Shown here piece after piece: positions 37,590-48,788 of a stretch of DNA of 64,000 bases (within the stretch, counting starts at the first letter, position 1; each line of letters begins with the position of its first letter). A program made the position numbers and the translations under genes. The notes below the pieces were generated by a model. It saw nothing but the letters and a program-made list of their open reading frames with translations. It was not told the DNA's origin and did no database searches. This DNA is from JBHYDC01 sp051861205 (GTDB lineage: Bacteria; Pseudomonadota; Alphaproteobacteria; Rhizobiales; Pleomorphomonadaceae), in the NCBI GenBank assembly GCA_051861205.1, contig JBHYDC010000021.1, positions 3,377-67,376 of the forward strand, read 5' to 3'.

Positions 37590-39944
37590 ATGACCGTGGC
37601 GCCTTTTAGAAAAGGGACCGCCGGCGTGATCGCCGTTGCGGGTCTTTCCCTTTTGGCGCTGATATCCGGTTCAACCGGCACGTGGTCCCAAAGTCTGGGC
37701 GGGGTAGACTCCGTTCTGGGGCTGGCGAACACCCCGATGGCGCCCGCAACGCGCATGCTGGTTGAGGCCGATACCCTTATTTACGACCTCGACAACAACA
37801 CTATCGCTGCGGTGGGCAGTGTTGTGATCTACTACGGCCCGTATACGCTGGTAGCGAACCGCGTTGACGTGGACCGCACGACAAAGCGCGTGCTCGCTTC
37901 GGGATCGGTGGAATTGACCGACGCGGAGGGCAACGTGCTCACCAGCGAGCAGGTTGACCTGACGGACGACCTTCGCAACGGCGTTGCCGAAGGTTTGGAA
38001 ATCATCACTTCTCAGCGCACGGCCTTTACCGCGACGCGCGCTACGCGCATCAACGGCGATCAAACCGTCTTTCAAGATGGTGTGTACCTGCCCTGCGTGG
38101 ACTGTAACGGCGAAGCCGGGCGCAAGCCAATCTGGAACATCAGGGCCAAGCGCATCATTCATCGCCAAGGCGAGAAAACGATCACATACGAGGATGCGAC
38201 GTTCGAGTTTCTCGGCGTGCCGATCGCATGGGTTCCGGTGTTAAGCCAGCCCGATCCCTCGGTTCGCCGGAAGTCGGGTTTTCTCGCGCCGAGCTATATC
38301 ATCGGCGATAAGCTCGGGTTTGGTCTTTCGGCGCCGTATTTCTATGCGATAGCCCCGGACATGGACGTGACCATCGCGCCGGGCTACTTCACACGGCAGG
38401 GTCCGTTCCTGGATGTGGAATGGCGGCAGCGGATTGATAGCGGTTCCTACTCGCTCCGTGTTGCCGGCATCAATCAGAACGAGCCGGACGCCTTCGCCGG
38501 AACGTCTGGCGACAAGGACTTTCGCGGCTCGCTCGAGTCGGTCGGCCGGTTCAACATCAACGAACGTTGGAATTGGGGCTGGGATGTCGGCGTTGCGACC
38601 GACCGCTCCTTCTTCAACGACTATGAGCGCCCGGGCGCCAATAACGATTCCACCACCAACCAAGTTTTCATCACCGGCGTGGATGGTCGCAATCGCTTCA
38701 ACGGCGAAGCATTGAGTTTCTTCGTTCAGCAGGAAGATTCCAACGATCCGGGTGCGCGCTCGCAATTCGTCGACTTGCAGTCGAAACAGCCGATCGTTCA
38801 TCCCGTCATCGACCACGAGGTCTACGCTCCTGGTTCGGTTTGGGGCGGAGAGCTATCGTTCAAGAGCAACTTGACGAGCCTGTCCCGGCAACGGACCGAC
38901 GTCTATGAATTCCCCGGCGGCAGCGATGAACGTCTGCGCGGCGCGAGCGGAACCTTCACCCGCGCCAGCATCGATTCGCTCTGGCGGCGGCGGATCGTCG
39001 ACTCGATGGGGCAAGTGTTCACCCCCTTCGCCTATGTGCAGGGCGACGTGTATTTCTCAGCGCCCCGTGATGAGAGTGGTAGCGTGACACTGACCGAGGA
39101 TGCCGTGGGGGCGCGAGCCATGCCCGCCGTCGGGCTGGAGTATAGCTTCCCGTTCCTGTTCTCATCCAAGATCGGGTCTCAGGTGATCGAGCCGATTGCC
39201 CAGTTGATCGTGCGACCGGATGAGACCGAGACGGGCAGAATTCCCAATGAGGACGCTCAAAGCCTGGTGTTCGACGCATCATCCCTGTTCGAATACGACA
39301 AATTCTCTGGGTTCGACCGTGTGGAAGGCGGCACGCGCGTCAACCTCGGTTTCCGCTATTCCGCTCAGTTCGTGAATGGCATGTCTTTGGATGGCTCCGT
39401 GGGGCAGTCCATTCAACTGGCCGGTCAGAACTCCTATTCGATCGATACGCGCTACGATACCGGCGTGGATTCCGGCTTGGATGAAGACGTATCCGACTAC
39501 GTGGCAACGCTCAGCTTGAACACGAATCGCGGTCTTCTTTTCAGCGGTTCCGCCCGCATCGACCAGGAAGATTTTTCGTCAAACCGGATTGAAGCTCAGG
39601 TGCTGGGTCTCTCCGGGCCACTGACCGCCGCTTTGACCTATGCTTTCATTCGCGAGCAGCCGGACTTTGGCATCGAGGACGACCGCTCCGAAATCCAAGC
39701 TGCGGCCAGCCTCAGGCTGGATGAGAACTGGCGCCTGTTCGGTTCAACCCGCTTCGACATTGAGAACTCGGATCTTGTTCGCCAAGCGATGGGCTTTGCC
39801 TACGACGCCGAAGAGTTTTCGCTGTCTCTGTCCTATTCGGAAGATTATGCGACCAGCGACGAGGATGTCGACCGCACCGTTTATCTGCGGGTCGGCTTCC
39901 GCACGCTGGGCGACGTGGGGACGCAGCAGGGCTTGGGCGATTGA
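37590..39944 (+). CDS. lptD: LPS assembly outer-membrane protein LptD
   Basis: A 784-residue outer-membrane protein that inserts LPS. It has a basic, hydrophobic signal region (VIAVAGLSLLALISGSTG), the LptA/OstA-like N-terminal domain (AVGSVVIYYGPYTLVANRVDVD) and the CVDCNGEAGRKPIW segment with a Cys pair. A long beta-barrel region follows, with an LptD C-terminal pattern (DRTVYLRVGFRTLGD). A TTG at 37584 has better spacing to GGGAGG; the ATG at 37590 is two codons on. Disulfide pairing suggested by CVDC is inference. Confidence 0.95.
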   Translation: MTVAPFRKGTAGVIAVAGLSLLALISGSTGTWSQSLGGVDSVLGLANTPMAPATRMLVEADTLIYDLDNNTIAAVGSVVIYYGPYTLVANRVDVDRTTKRVLASGSVELTDAEGNVLTSEQVDLTDDLRNGVAEGLEIITSQRTAFTATRATRINGDQTVFQDGVYLPCVDCNGEAGRKPIWNIRAKRIIHRQGEKTITYEDATFEFLGVPIAWVPVLSQPDPSVRRKSGFLAPSYIIGDKLGFGLSAPYFYAIAPDMDVTIAPGYFTRQGPFLDVEWRQRIDSGSYSLRVAGINQNEPDAFAGTSGDKDFRGSLESVGRFNINERWNWGWDVGVATDRSFFNDYERPGANNDSTTNQVFITGVDGRNRFNGEALSFFVQQEDSNDPGARSQFVDLQSKQPIVHPVIDHEVYAPGSVWGGELSFKSNLTSLSRQRTDVYEFPGGSDERLRGASGTFTRASIDSLWRRRIVDSMGQVFTPFAYVQGDVYFSAPRDESGSVTLTEDAVGARAMPAVGLEYSFPFLFSSKIGSQVIEPIAQLIVRPDETETGRIPNEDAQSLVFDASSLFEYDKFSGFDRVEGGTRVNLGFRYSAQFVNGMSLDGSVGQSIQLAGQNSYSIDTRYDTGVDSGLDEDVSDYVATLSLNTNRGLLFSGSARIDQEDFSSNRIEAQVLGLSGPLTAALTYAFIREQPDFGIEDDRSEIQAAASLRLDENWRLFGSTRFDIENSDLVRQAMGFAYDAEEFSLSLSYSEDYATSDEDVDRTVYLRVGFRTLGDVGTQQGLGD

Positions 39945-40089
39945 CGGCTTGGTATGAAAAAAGCAGGCCGTACAAAAATGGCGAGCCTTTGCAACCAAGC
40001 CACGCTTTTGCCACTCCGCACCGCTCTAATGCTTGACATTCCAGCCGATAGGTCATGAGACTTCCGGCAAAATGGAGGGCGCTGTGGCC

Positions 40090-41088
40090 ATGACTCGCGC
40101 CGCCGACGATACGGGACCCGACATGACGCCCAAGCAGTCCAGGACGCCCTTCGTAACCGCGAAGGGCATTGCAGCCATGGGGCTCGCGCTTGCGTTTTTG
40201 ATCAGCGGAACAGCGGCCGATTGCGCTCTGGCACAATCGAGCGCGATCAAAATCATCGTGAATGATCAAGCCATCACCTCCATGGATATCTCCGGGCGGG
40301 CAAGGCTTTTGATGGCCGCGAACAAGCTTGGCGCTAGTGAAGCCCAAAAGGCGGCGCAGGAAGAACTGATCGACGATACATTGCGCCTGAGTGAAGCAAA
40401 GCGGCGCGGGATTGTGATCAGCGACAGCGCGCTTGACGGCGCCATCGCGGAGATCGCGGCACGGTCCAAGCTATCGCCGGCACAGTTTGCGCAAGCGCTT
40501 GGGCAGGCCGGCGTTCCGATCCGCACCCTTCGGGAACGGATCCGCGTTCAGATGGCTTGGGGCCGCGTCGTACGGTCCAAGGTGCAGCAGAATTCGCTGA
40601 ATGAGCAAAATGATCTGATCGCACAGATGCGCCGCCAGGAGAAATCCGCCGGCGACGTGACGGCGGAAGATTATGTGCTTCAGCGGGTTGTCTTCACACT
40701 GCCGGCGAAGGCCTCGGCCGCCGAGTCCGCACGCCGCATGAAAGAGGCCGAGGCACTGCGCAACCGTTTCAAAGGCTGCGATCAGGGTATTGAACTCGCG
40801 CGCAAGTTGAAGGAAGTCGCCATCCTCAATGTCGGCCGTAAGCTGGCGAGCGAGATGCCGCCGGCATTTCGCGAGCAGGTGAAGGACATTGAGGAAGGCT
40901 CGCTCACCAAGCCTGAGAAAACAGACCTCGGCATCGAAATGTACGCGATCTGCGACAAGATCCCGGTTTCCGGCGAAAGCGCCGTGGCGGCGAATATGGA
41001 TGCGGAGGCGTTGAGCGCGCAGGGCAAGGAAGCCTCCGACAGCCTGACGCGCGAGCTGCGGCAGAGGGCGAATATCGTCATCCGCTGA
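40090..41088 (+). CDS. SurA-like periplasmic chaperone / PpiC-type protein
   Basis: A 332-residue exported protein with a signal region (GIAAMGLALAFLISGTAADC). The SurA N-terminal chaperone domain follows: IKIIVNDQAITSMDISGRARLL, EELIDDTLRLSEAKRRGIVIS and QALGQAGVPIRTLRERIRVQMAW. The rotamase (parvulin) half is degenerate. It would escort outer-membrane proteins such as LptD. The ATG at 40090 has GGAGGG at about ten bases; other ATGs (40033, 40072, 40123) are in frame. Its TGA overlaps the pdxA ATG by one base, so the two are coupled. Confidence 0.85.
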   Translation: MTRAADDTGPDMTPKQSRTPFVTAKGIAAMGLALAFLISGTAADCALAQSSAIKIIVNDQAITSMDISGRARLLMAANKLGASEAQKAAQEELIDDTLRLSEAKRRGIVISDSALDGAIAEIAARSKLSPAQFAQALGQAGVPIRTLRERIRVQMAWGRVVRSKVQQNSLNEQNDLIAQMRRQEKSAGDVTAEDYVLQRVVFTLPAKASAAESARRMKEAEALRNRFKGCDQGIELARKLKEVAILNVGRKLASEMPPAFREQVKDIEEGSLTKPEKTDLGIEMYAICDKIPVSGESAVAANMDAEALSAQGKEASDSLTRELRQRANIVIR

Positions 41089-42113
41089 TGTCCACGACCA
41101 CCTCCCTCGGCGCCGCCAAGCCGCTCGCCGTTTCCGTCGGCGAGCCGGCGGGGATCGGTGCGGAAATCATAGCGCAGGCCTTTGAGCGGCGGCATGACGC
41201 CGGGCTTTCGCCCTTCTACGTCGTGGCTGACCCTGATTTCATGGTCTCGCGGCTCGCCCGTGCCCAGATGCGCGTGCCCGTGACGGAGGTTACGCCGGAG
41301 GAAGCCGCTTCGGCGTTTCGCACGGAACTGCCGATCGTCCGGATCGATCGCCGCATGTCGGATGCGCCGGGCAAGCCATCCAAGGACGATGCGGCGGCTG
41401 TGGTCGGCTCGATCGAAATGGCGGTTTCGCACATTCGAGAGGGGTTGGCGGCGGGCATCGTGACCGCGCCCATTCAGAAGGCGACGCTTTACGCCGCAGG
41501 CTTCACCTATCCCGGCCACACGGAGTTTCTGGGTGCGCTCGCCGCCAAATGGTGGCCGGGCGAACCGGCGGAACCGGTGATGATGCTGTCGGGACCGGAC
41601 CTCTCGACCGTGCCGGTGACCGTGCATATCCCCCTTGCCGATGTGCCCGGCGCGGTCACGCGGGAGCGGATCGTTCAGGTCGCGCGCATCGTGGCGCGGG
41701 ATCTGGCAACGCGCTTCCAGAACCACAATCCGCGCATCGCCATCGCCGGTCTTAACCCCCATGCCGGCGAAGACGGGACGATGGGGCTGGAAGACCGCGA
41801 CATCATTGCACCCGCCATCGCGGATCTGAGGGCGGCGGGCCTGAACGTCACCGGGCCGCACCCGTCTGATACGCTATTCCATGCGCGCGCCCGCGCGGGA
41901 TACGACGTTGTATTGGCGATGTATCACGATCAGGCGCTGATCCCGGTCAAGACCATCGCTTTCGATGAAACGGTGAACGTGACCCTGGGGCTGCCCTTCG
42001 TGCGCACTTCGCCCGACCACGGAACCGCGCTCGACATAGCAGGGCTTGGAACCGCACGGCCGGATAGCTTGATCGCGGCGCTTCGGCTGGCCGCCCGTAT
42101 GGCCAGGGCATGA
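41088..42113 (+). CDS. pdxA: 4-hydroxythreonine-4-phosphate dehydrogenase
   Basis: A 341-residue enzyme of the DXP-dependent pyridoxal phosphate pathway. Typical features are [17 protein letters not shown], the substrate and metal His in YPGHTEFLG, and the C-terminal block [40 protein letters not shown]. The ATG overlaps the SurA-like stop, and the TGA overlaps the rsmA ATG (ATGA), so three genes are tightly coupled. The surA-pdxA-rsmA order is widespread in Proteobacteria. Confidence 0.97.
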   Translation: MSTTTSLGAAKPLAVSVGEPAGIGAEIIAQAFERRHDAGLSPFYVVADPDFMVSRLARAQMRVPVTEVTPEEAASAFRTELPIVRIDRRMSDAPGKPSKDDAAAVVGSIEMAVSHIREGLAAGIVTAPIQKATLYAAGFTYPGHTEFLGALAAKWWPGEPAEPVMMLSGPDLSTVPVTVHIPLADVPGAVTRERIVQVARIVARDLATRFQNHNPRIAIAGLNPHAGEDGTMGLEDRDIIAPAIADLRAAGLNVTGPHPSDTLFHARARAGYDVVLAMYHDQALIPVKTIAFDETVNVTLGLPFVRTSPDHGTALDIAGLGTARPDSLIAALRLAARMARA

Positions 42114-42967
42114 CCCAGATCGACGACTTGCCGCCGCTGCGCGATGTGATCGAGCGGCACGGGCTTCAGGCGATGAAAAGCCTCGGCCAGAATTTCCTGC
42201 TCGATCTCAACCTGACCTCCCGCATTGCCCGGTCTGCCGGGCGGCTGGAGGGGCACACGGTCGTGGAGATCGGGCCTGGGCCCGGCGGGCTCACGCGCGC
42301 GCTTCTGGCGAACGGCGCGGCCAAGGTGATCGCAGTGGAGCGCGACCGGCGGGCGATCGCGGCGCTTGCCGAGATCGAGGCGCATTATCCCGGCCGCCTC
42401 ACCGTGATCGAAGGCGATGCGCTGGCGATCGACACGGCCGCGCTTGGCGAGACGCCGATGCGGATCGTGGCGAACCTGCCCTACAATATCGCGACGGCGC
42501 TTTTGATCAGCTGGATCACGGTTGATCCCTGGCCGCCGCTCTGGTCGTCCATGGCCCTGATGTTTCAGAAGGAAGTGGCCGAGCGCATTACCGCGAAAGC
42601 CGGCGATGATGCCTATGGGCGCCTAAGCGTGCTGTGCGGCTGGCGCACCCACGCGACCGAGATGTTCGACATTTCGCCCAAGGCCTTCGTGCCGCCGCCG
42701 AAGGTTACGTCCACCGTGGTGCATTTCGAACCTTTGGCGAACCCGGCGCCATGCCGGCTCGCATCGCTGGAGGCGGTCACCGCGGCGGCCTTCGGTCAGC
42801 GGCGCAAGATGCTGCGGCAGAGCCTGAAGGCGCTTGGCACCGACCCGCTCGCGCTGTGCCAAGCGGCCGGCGTGGATCCGACGGCCCGCGCCGAGACGAT
42901 CGATGTAGGTGGGTTCGTCGCGCTTGCCAACGCATGGGACGCGGCACGGCCTGCGCCGGCGGCCTGA
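42110..42967 (+). CDS. rsmA: 16S rRNA dimethyladenosine transferase
   Basis: A 285-residue KsgA-family enzyme that dimethylates A1518 and A1519 of 16S rRNA in late 30S assembly. The core has [22 protein letters not shown], the SAM motif [16 protein letters not shown], the catalytic motif [14 protein letters not shown] and the [16 protein letters not shown] block. The C-terminal domain follows. It ends eight bases before gmk, which is transcribed toward it. Confidence 0.97.
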   Translation: MTQIDDLPPLRDVIERHGLQAMKSLGQNFLLDLNLTSRIARSAGRLEGHTVVEIGPGPGGLTRALLANGAAKVIAVERDRRAIAALAEIEAHYPGRLTVIEGDALAIDTAALGETPMRIVANLPYNIATALLISWITVDPWPPLWSSMALMFQKEVAERITAKAGDDAYGRLSVLCGWRTHATEMFDISPKAFVPPPKVTSTVVHFEPLANPAPCRLASLEAVTAAAFGQRRKMLRQSLKALGTDPLALCQAAGVDPTARAETIDVGGFVALANAWDAARPAPAA

Positions 42968-42974
42968 CGAAAGC

Positions 42975-43628
42975 TCAGTCCAGCAAAGTTTTCACGAAGG
43001 CCTGCACGCCGTCCGCGATCCGCTCGCGCTTCTTGCGTTCGGCCCTGAGGATAGCCTGCATGTCGGCGAAGGCGCCCTGGAGGTCGTCGTTGATGACGAT
43101 GTAGTCGAAGTTCGGCCATTGCTGGATTTCGGTGCGGGCGTTGTGCAGCCGCTTCTCGATCACATCGGCCGCATCTTCGGCGCGGCGCGTCAGGCGTGAC
43201 TTCAACTCGCCCATCGTGGGCGGCAGAATGAAGATGGATACGACGTCGGCGTCCATTTTTTCGCGAAGCTGCGCGGCGCCCTGCCAATCGATGTCGAAGA
43301 GCACGTCCTTGCCCTCCCCCAGCGCCTTTTCAACAGGCGCGCGCGGGGTCGCGTATAGATTGCCGTGAACTTCGGCCCACTCCAAAAGCTCGCCGCCGTC
43401 GCGCATGGCGATGAAATGGGACTGCGAGATGAAATGATAATGGACGCCATCCACCTCGCTCGGCCGCCGTCCACGGGTGGTGACGGAGATCGAAAGCGCG
43501 ATGTCGCGGTCGGTATCCAAGAGCAACCGGGACAATGTGCCCTTGCCCGCGCCCGACGGCGAGGAAATCACGAGCATCACCCCGCGACGTTGCAGTTTCA
43601 CGCGTTCCACATCGGAGGGGGCAGTCAT
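42975..43628 (-). CDS. gmk: Guanylate kinase
   Basis: A 217-residue enzyme phosphorylating GMP to GDP. It has the P-loop [16 protein letters not shown], the guanylate-binding [18 protein letters not shown] pattern ([11 protein letters not shown]) and the segment [12 protein letters not shown]. The C-terminus [21 protein letters not shown] follows. I chose the ATG at 43628; the upstream 42 residues of the open frame are not family-like. It follows guaA and guaB in function but not in position. Confidence 0.97.
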   Translation of the reverse strand: MTAPSDVERVKLQRRGVMLVISSPSGAGKGTLSRLLLDTDRDIALSISVTTRGRRPSEVDGVHYHFISQSHFIAMRDGGELLEWAEVHGNLYATPRAPVEKALGEGKDVLFDIDWQGAAQLREKMDADVVSIFILPPTMGELKSRLTRRAEDAADVIEKRLHNARTEIQQWPNFDYIVINDDLQGAFADMQAILRAERKKRERIADGVQAFVKTLLD

Positions 43629-43831
43629 ATCAGGTTCACCGGGCGTCAGCAGGCCGCACGACGGAGCGCCCTCCGTTTGCGGCGGCACGATGCCGAGCAA
43701 GGGGCCTGAAATCAAGCCCTTCCGATTCATTCGGGATGCTCGATTGAAATACATAAATATATTTTTTTACTTGCAATTGTGATCATTCCAACAAGAAAAG
43801 TGACCACGGCAACCCGGGTCCAGATTCAACC

Positions 43832-45349
43832 ATGAAGGCACTCAAAGGCGAGAGCGCGGCATCGGCCGGCCTTGTCCGGGGGTGGAGCCATGTCCGCGAG
43901 GGTTTGTTGGATTGGGCATCCCAGCCGCCGGTGCGCGCGGTTTTGGCGAGCCCATGGCCGGCGCTCGTCTTGTATGTGGCCTTCATCACCGGCATCGGCC
44001 CCTGGTGGAGCGTTCCCGAGCTTTGGGTGGACGAAGGCTTCAATCTGCAAAAGGCCGCGCTGGTGGCCGAAGGCTTTTTGCCCTACCGCGAGATCTGGAG
44101 CGATCAGCCGCCGGTTCTCACCTATGCGCTGGCCGCTTTCGAATTCGCCGGCGTTGGCAGCGTCGCTCTCGCACGCGCCTTCATTCTGGGCTTGGCGTGC
44201 CTGCTGTTGGCCGCACTGTTCAGACTGACCCAGCACACCTTCGGGCTTTTGGCGGCGTGGCTGGCGGTCTTGCTGCTAGCGGGAAGTCCGTCGTTTCAGC
44301 TTTTGTCGGTCACCGTCCTGATCGGACTACCCGCGATCGCGCTTGCCACATTCGCACTTGAACGGTGCGTTTGCTCGCGGGGCGCCGGATGGCTGGCGGT
44401 GTCCGGCGTTTTGTTCGGGCTTGCGGTTCAGACAAAGTTCTTCGTCGCGCCCTGGGCCATCGCCTTCATGGCCGCGATCCTCGTGCCCGGATTGCGCGAC
44501 AAGGGCACTGCGCGGGGGCGGGTCGTCAATCTCGCGATCTGGTGTGGCGCTTCAGCGGCGACGTTTCTGCTCGTCATGACGCTGAGCGGGGAGGCGCTGA
44601 TCGCCCAACTGGTATCGCCGCACCTGGAACCGGTGACGCGGGCGTTTCAGCTTTTCCAGTCGCTGCTCCGGCTATACGGCATGGTGAATGCCGATCAGGT
44701 GTTCTTCGCCGGCGTTGCCGGTGGCGCCGTGCTTGCGTGGCAGCAACAGCGGCAGGCGATCATACCGATCCTGATTTCCGCGGTTCCCCTGGTCTTGCTC
44801 GCCAACCACGCACCGATCGCGATGCATCACGGGCTGCTTTCCTATGTCGGATTGGCGTGGCTCGGCGGAGCGGGCGTCGCTTGGCTGTTCAAGTGGGCGA
44901 GCGGCCCGCGCGCGAACGTTCACGTCGCGGCTTTGCCGGTCATCCTTTGTGTGGCGGTCGGGGCGCTGATCGCGCCGAAGTGGCATCGGACGTTCAAGAA
45001 GCTTCATGAAGAACAGGCGGACTTCGTGGCGATGGCTGAGGCCTTTCGCGCGCATTACCAGCGCGGCGACTGGGTTGTGACCGACCGGCCGCTCGTCGCC
45101 TACCGCGTCGGCGCGCTGAACCCGCCGAGCCTTGCGGTCTTTTCCACCAAGCGCATCCAGACCGGCAACCTACCTCCGCGCGTGCTGATCGCGGAAATCG
45201 AGCGGTGGAAACCGACGACCGTGATGCTGAACCGCTTCAAGGTGGAGCCCACGGTACAGGCGTATCTGCGCAGGCATTACGTCGAGATTCCCGATCCCCG
45301 CTGGCGCCACTTCGTGCGGCCGGACCGGATCGCGGATCGATCCGGCTGA
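43832..45349 (+). CDS. GT-C-type membrane glycosyltransferase (GT39/GT83-like)
   Basis: A 505-residue polytopic protein with about ten membrane spans. The first periplasmic loop has the acidic motif ELWVDEGFNLQKAALVAEGF and then SDQPPVLTYALAAF, the pattern of DE-type lipid-phosphate-sugar transferases (PMT/ArnT). The soluble C-terminal part starts near VTDRPLVAYRVG and ends near the stop. It probably moves a sugar from a polyprenyl carrier to lipid A, a glycan or protein; donor and acceptor are unknown. It is divergent from gmk across an AT-rich segment (43740-43790) likely to hold promoters. Confidence 0.75.
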   Translation: MKALKGESAASAGLVRGWSHVREGLLDWASQPPVRAVLASPWPALVLYVAFITGIGPWWSVPELWVDEGFNLQKAALVAEGFLPYREIWSDQPPVLTYALAAFEFAGVGSVALARAFILGLACLLLAALFRLTQHTFGLLAAWLAVLLLAGSPSFQLLSVTVLIGLPAIALATFALERCVCSRGAGWLAVSGVLFGLAVQTKFFVAPWAIAFMAAILVPGLRDKGTARGRVVNLAIWCGASAATFLLVMTLSGEALIAQLVSPHLEPVTRAFQLFQSLLRLYGMVNADQVFFAGVAGGAVLAWQQQRQAIIPILISAVPLVLLANHAPIAMHHGLLSYVGLAWLGGAGVAWLFKWASGPRANVHVAALPVILCVAVGALIAPKWHRTFKKLHEEQADFVAMAEAFRAHYQRGDWVVTDRPLVAYRVGALNPPSLAVFSTKRIQTGNLPPRVLIAEIERWKPTTVMLNRFKVEPTVQAYLRRHYVEIPDPRWRHFVRPDRIADRSG

Positions 45350-45373
45350 GGGGTCCGCACAGAGCCGGGCGGG

Positions 45374-46258
45374 TCATTCCACGTTCTGCACCTGCTCCTT
45401 GAACTGATCCACGATAGCTTTCAGTTCCAGACCGAGGCGGGTCAGAGCGGTGTCGTTGGACTTTGAGCAGAGCGTGTTGGCCTCGCGGTTGAACTCCTGG
45501 GCCAGAAAATCCAAACGGCGGCCGACGGCATTGCTGGCCGCCATCAATTCACGGGCCTGCGCAATGTGCGCCTTCAACCGGTCAAGCTCCTCGCGGATAT
45601 CGGCTTTGGTGGCGAGAAGCACGGCTTCCTGGTGAAGGCGGGCGGGGTCTAGGTCGTCGCGGGCGGTGAGAGCCTCGATCTGCTCCATCAGCTTGGCTTG
45701 GATCGCGGCGGGCGTGCGGGCAGGCAGGGCTTCGGCAGCCAGAACCAGGCGCTCGATGTCATCGACTTGGCGGTTCAAAATGGCGGCCAGAGCGGCCCCT
45801 TCGGTCCGCCGTGCGGACACGAAGTCCTTCAGCGTCGCGTCGAACGCCGCAAGAAGCGCTGCTTCGATGGGCAAGCGGGCCTCGGCGTCGAGGTCTCCCT
45901 CCACGGTTTCCACGACGCCGCGCACGGCCAACAGGCCATCAAGTGAGGCATCGCGGAGGCCGGGCGTGCCGGAGTAGCGCCGGGCGGTCTCGATCAGGGC
46001 ATCGAGAAGCCCGGTGTTGATGCGGAAACTCTCGCCCGCGCCCTCCCGCGTCAACTGAAGCGATGCGGTGACGTTACCGCGCGAAAGCGCTTCGGCGGCC
46101 TTGGTGCGGGCCTTCACGTCAACGCCGTCCCACCCCGGCGGCGTGCGGAAGCGCAGATCCAGCCCGCGCCCGTTGACCGACCGGATTTCCCAGGCGTACC
46201 GGTAGCCATCGGTCGAACCGTCGCGGCGGGCGAAACCGGTCATGCTGGTGAGGGGCAT
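45374..46258 (-). CDS. YicC-family endoribonuclease
   Basis: A 294-residue protein. YicC is an endoribonuclease linked to RNA turnover and stationary-phase survival. The opening [14 protein letters not shown] and [18 protein letters not shown] are diagnostic. The C-terminal DUF1732 part has [26 protein letters not shown] and [21 protein letters not shown]. The ATG at 46258 or 46243 both give a normal N-terminus; upstream residues are not family-like. In many relatives yicC sits beside gmk and mltG; here a block of other genes follows instead. Confidence 0.93.
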   Translation of the reverse strand: MPLTSMTGFARRDGSTDGYRYAWEIRSVNGRGLDLRFRTPPGWDGVDVKARTKAAEALSRGNVTASLQLTREGAGESFRINTGLLDALIETARRYSGTPGLRDASLDGLLAVRGVVETVEGDLDAEARLPIEAALLAAFDATLKDFVSARRTEGAALAAILNRQVDDIERLVLAAEALPARTPAAIQAKLMEQIEALTARDDLDPARLHQEAVLLATKADIREELDRLKAHIAQARELMAASNAVGRRLDFLAQEFNREANTLCSKSNDTALTRLGLELKAIVDQFKEQVQNVE

Positions 46259-46407
46259 CGGGCGTGTCTTCCCATTGTTTGCAGCGGATGGCGCGCTTTT
46301 CCCATGCACCGAGGCTGGCGGCAAGCCGGTCGAAAAGCGGGGGAGATCGGGCGGGCGGCGTTTGGAAAGCTTGCCCTTCGCGCCGTTCGAGCCTATCAGG
46401 CAAGCTC

Positions 46408-47373
46408 ATGACCACGAGCGCTTCGCCCTACGGTTTCAACCGTCCCCATCTCCTTGGGATCGAGGGGCTGTCCAAGCCCGAAATCATTGACCTTCTCGAC
46501 CGGGCAGAGGCCAATGTGGACCTTGGCCGCCAGTCGAACAAGAAGCGGGATTCGCTGCGGGGACGCACGCAGATCAATCTCTTCTTCGAAGCCTCCACGC
46601 GCACGCAGTCTTCCTTCGAGTTGGCCGGCAAGCGGCTCGGCGCGGATGTGATGAACATGTCCGTCGCCGCATCGTCGGTGAAAAAGGGCGAGACGCTGGT
46701 CGATACGGCCATGACGCTGAACGCCATGAACCCGGATGTGATCGTGGTGCGCCATCATGCGTCGGGCGCGGTGGCGCTGCTTGCGCAGAAGGTGGATTGC
46801 TCGGTCGTCAACGCGGGCGACGGATCGCACGAGCACCCCACGCAGGCGCTTTTGGATGCGCTGACCATCCGCCGCCACAAGGGCCGGATCGAACGGCTGA
46901 CGATCGCGATCTGCGGCGACATCCTGCATTCGCGCGTGGCCCGCTCCAACATTCTGGCGCTGACGGCGCTGGATGCGCGGGTGCGCCTCGTCGGCCCGTC
47001 CACGCTGATCCCTGGCGCGTTCCGCGACATGGGGCTGGAAGTGACGACGTCCATGAAGGAAGGGCTGAAGGATGCCGACATCGTCATGATGCTGCGCCTC
47101 CAGCGCGAGCGGATGCAGGGATCGTTCGTGCCTTCGGTGCGCGAGTATTTCCGCTATTGGGGGCTCGACCAGGAAAAGCTGGCCTATGCCAAGCCCGACG
47201 CGCTGGTGATGCATCCCGGACCGATGAATCGCGGTGTCGAGATCGATGCGGCCGTGGCCGACGGGCCGCAAAGCCTGATCCGCGAGCAGGTGGAGATGGG
47301 CGTGGCGGTGCGCATGGCGGTGCTGGACGCGGTCGTATCCGTCCACGGTAACGGCTCCGGAGGACGGCCATGA
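46408..47373 (+). CDS. pyrB: Aspartate carbamoyltransferase catalytic subunit
   Basis: A 321-residue enzyme condensing carbamoyl phosphate and aspartate in pyrimidine synthesis. It has [20 protein letters not shown] (carbamoyl-phosphate loop), [30 protein letters not shown] and the C-terminal [14 protein letters not shown]. Length is standard. I chose the ATG at 46408 ([17 protein letters not shown]) over an earlier in-frame ATG. Its TGA overlaps the ATG of the dihydroorotase-like partner. No pyrI regulatory gene is adjacent, as expected for the class that pairs with a dihydroorotase-like subunit. Confidence 0.97.
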   Translation: MTTSASPYGFNRPHLLGIEGLSKPEIIDLLDRAEANVDLGRQSNKKRDSLRGRTQINLFFEASTRTQSSFELAGKRLGADVMNMSVAASSVKKGETLVDTAMTLNAMNPDVIVVRHHASGAVALLAQKVDCSVVNAGDGSHEHPTQALLDALTIRRHKGRIERLTIAICGDILHSRVARSNILALTALDARVRLVGPSTLIPGAFRDMGLEVTTSMKEGLKDADIVMMLRLQRERMQGSFVPSVREYFRYWGLDQEKLAYAKPDALVMHPGPMNRGVEIDAAVADGPQSLIREQVEMGVAVRMAVLDAVVSVHGNGSGGRP

Positions 47374-48686
47374 GCGCCCTGCCCGCCGGCGACCTTCGCC
47401 CGATCGTTTTTCAGCGCGCCCGCGTCGTCGATCCCTCGCGCGGGATCGATGCGCCCGGCGCGGTGATCGTGGCGGGCGGCGTTATCGTCGCGGCCGGGCC
47501 GGAGGCATTGAACAACGGGCACCCGGACGGCGCCGAGGTGATCGATTGCGCCGGCGGCGTGATCGCGCCGGGGCTGGTGGATCTGCGCGTCTTTGTGGGC
47601 GAACCGGGCTTCGACTACCGAGAGACCTTCGCGTCCGCGAGCCACGCGGCGGCGGCGGGCGGCATTACGACCATCGTTTCGATGCCGGACAATGATCCCG
47701 TGATCGACGAACCGGCGTTGGTGGATTACGTGCAGCGGCTCGCCCGCGACACCGCCATCGTGCGCGTGCATCCGATGGCGGCCCTGACCAAGGGACAGGC
47801 CGGCGCCGAGCTTTCCGAGTTCGGGCTTCTCAAAGAAGCCGGCGCGGTGGGTTTCACTTCCGGGCGCCGCTCGGTCGCGAATGCCCAGGTGCTGCGGCGC
47901 GCGCTCACCTATGCCCGCGATTTCGACGCGCTGGTCTGCCATTTGCCCGAGGATCCCGACCTCAAGGGGTCCGGGGTGATGAATGCCGGGGATGCGGCCG
48001 TGCGGCTTGGACTTTCCGGCATTCCCGCAGAAGCCGAGACGGTGATGCTGGCCCGCGACCTTCGCCTCGCCCGGCTGGCGCGCGGCCGCTATCACGCATC
48101 GGCGGTGTCAACGGCCGAGGCGGTGGAGTTGATCCGGTGGGGCAAGGACGCCGGCATCAACGCAACGGCGGCGGTGTCCATCGCCAATCTCACGCTCAAC
48201 GAAATCGACGTCGGGGCCTATCGCACCTTCTTCAAGACGCAGCCGCCGCTTCGCTCCGAGGATGACCGGCTGGCGCTGGTTCGGGCGGTGGCGGACGGCA
48301 CGATCGACGTGATCGTCTCCAACCACGACCCCCAGGACGTGGAGATGAAGCGACAGCCCTTCGCGGAGGCAGCAGACGGGGCGATCGGGCTCGAAACGCT
48401 GCTGGCGGCCGGGCTTCGACTCGTCCACGCCGGCGACATGCCGCTGATCCGGCTGATCGAGGCGCTCTCGACCCGGCCTGCCCGCTTGATCGGCCTTCAT
48501 GCCGGGACGCTGGCGGCCGGCGTGCGGGCCGACATCACCCTGTTAGACCCTGACGAGCCGTGGGTGCTGAGCGAACGCGACATCGTATCGCGCTGCAAGA
48601 ACACGCCCTACGAAGGCGCGCGGTTCACCGGGCGGGTTCGGCGGACGCTGGTTGGCGGGCAAACGGTGTTCGAGCGCCTGGACTGA
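47370..48686 (+). CDS. pyrX: Dihydroorotase-like protein (pseudo-DHOase) paired with PyrB
   Basis: A 438-residue amidohydrolase-fold protein that in relatives builds a complex with aspartate carbamoyltransferase. Expected zinc ligands are missing. The HxH after the first strand is RVF ([13 protein letters not shown]), the HVST His is Ala (YHASAVST), and the final Asp of the TDH motif is Asn (VSNHDPQD). It is therefore probably catalytically dead, a scaffold for PyrB, with a true dihydroorotase elsewhere in the genome. Related forms are annotated pyrC or pyrX in Alphaproteobacteria. It overlaps pyrB by four bases. Confidence 0.9.
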   Translation: MSALPAGDLRPIVFQRARVVDPSRGIDAPGAVIVAGGVIVAAGPEALNNGHPDGAEVIDCAGGVIAPGLVDLRVFVGEPGFDYRETFASASHAAAAGGITTIVSMPDNDPVIDEPALVDYVQRLARDTAIVRVHPMAALTKGQAGAELSEFGLLKEAGAVGFTSGRRSVANAQVLRRALTYARDFDALVCHLPEDPDLKGSGVMNAGDAAVRLGLSGIPAEAETVMLARDLRLARLARGRYHASAVSTAEAVELIRWGKDAGINATAAVSIANLTLNEIDVGAYRTFFKTQPPLRSEDDRLALVRAVADGTIDVIVSNHDPQDVEMKRQPFAEAADGAIGLETLLAAGLRLVHAGDMPLIRLIEALSTRPARLIGLHAGTLAAGVRADITLLDPDEPWVLSERDIVSRCKNTPYEGARFTGRVRRTLVGGQTVFERLD

Positions 48687-48788
48687 GCCGTAACGCCGAG
48701 TCGATAACTCGCCATCCGCCTATGACACGGGGATGACGAACTAGATCAAATCGGGTACACATGAAGGCGACATTAGGAGAATTGACAC

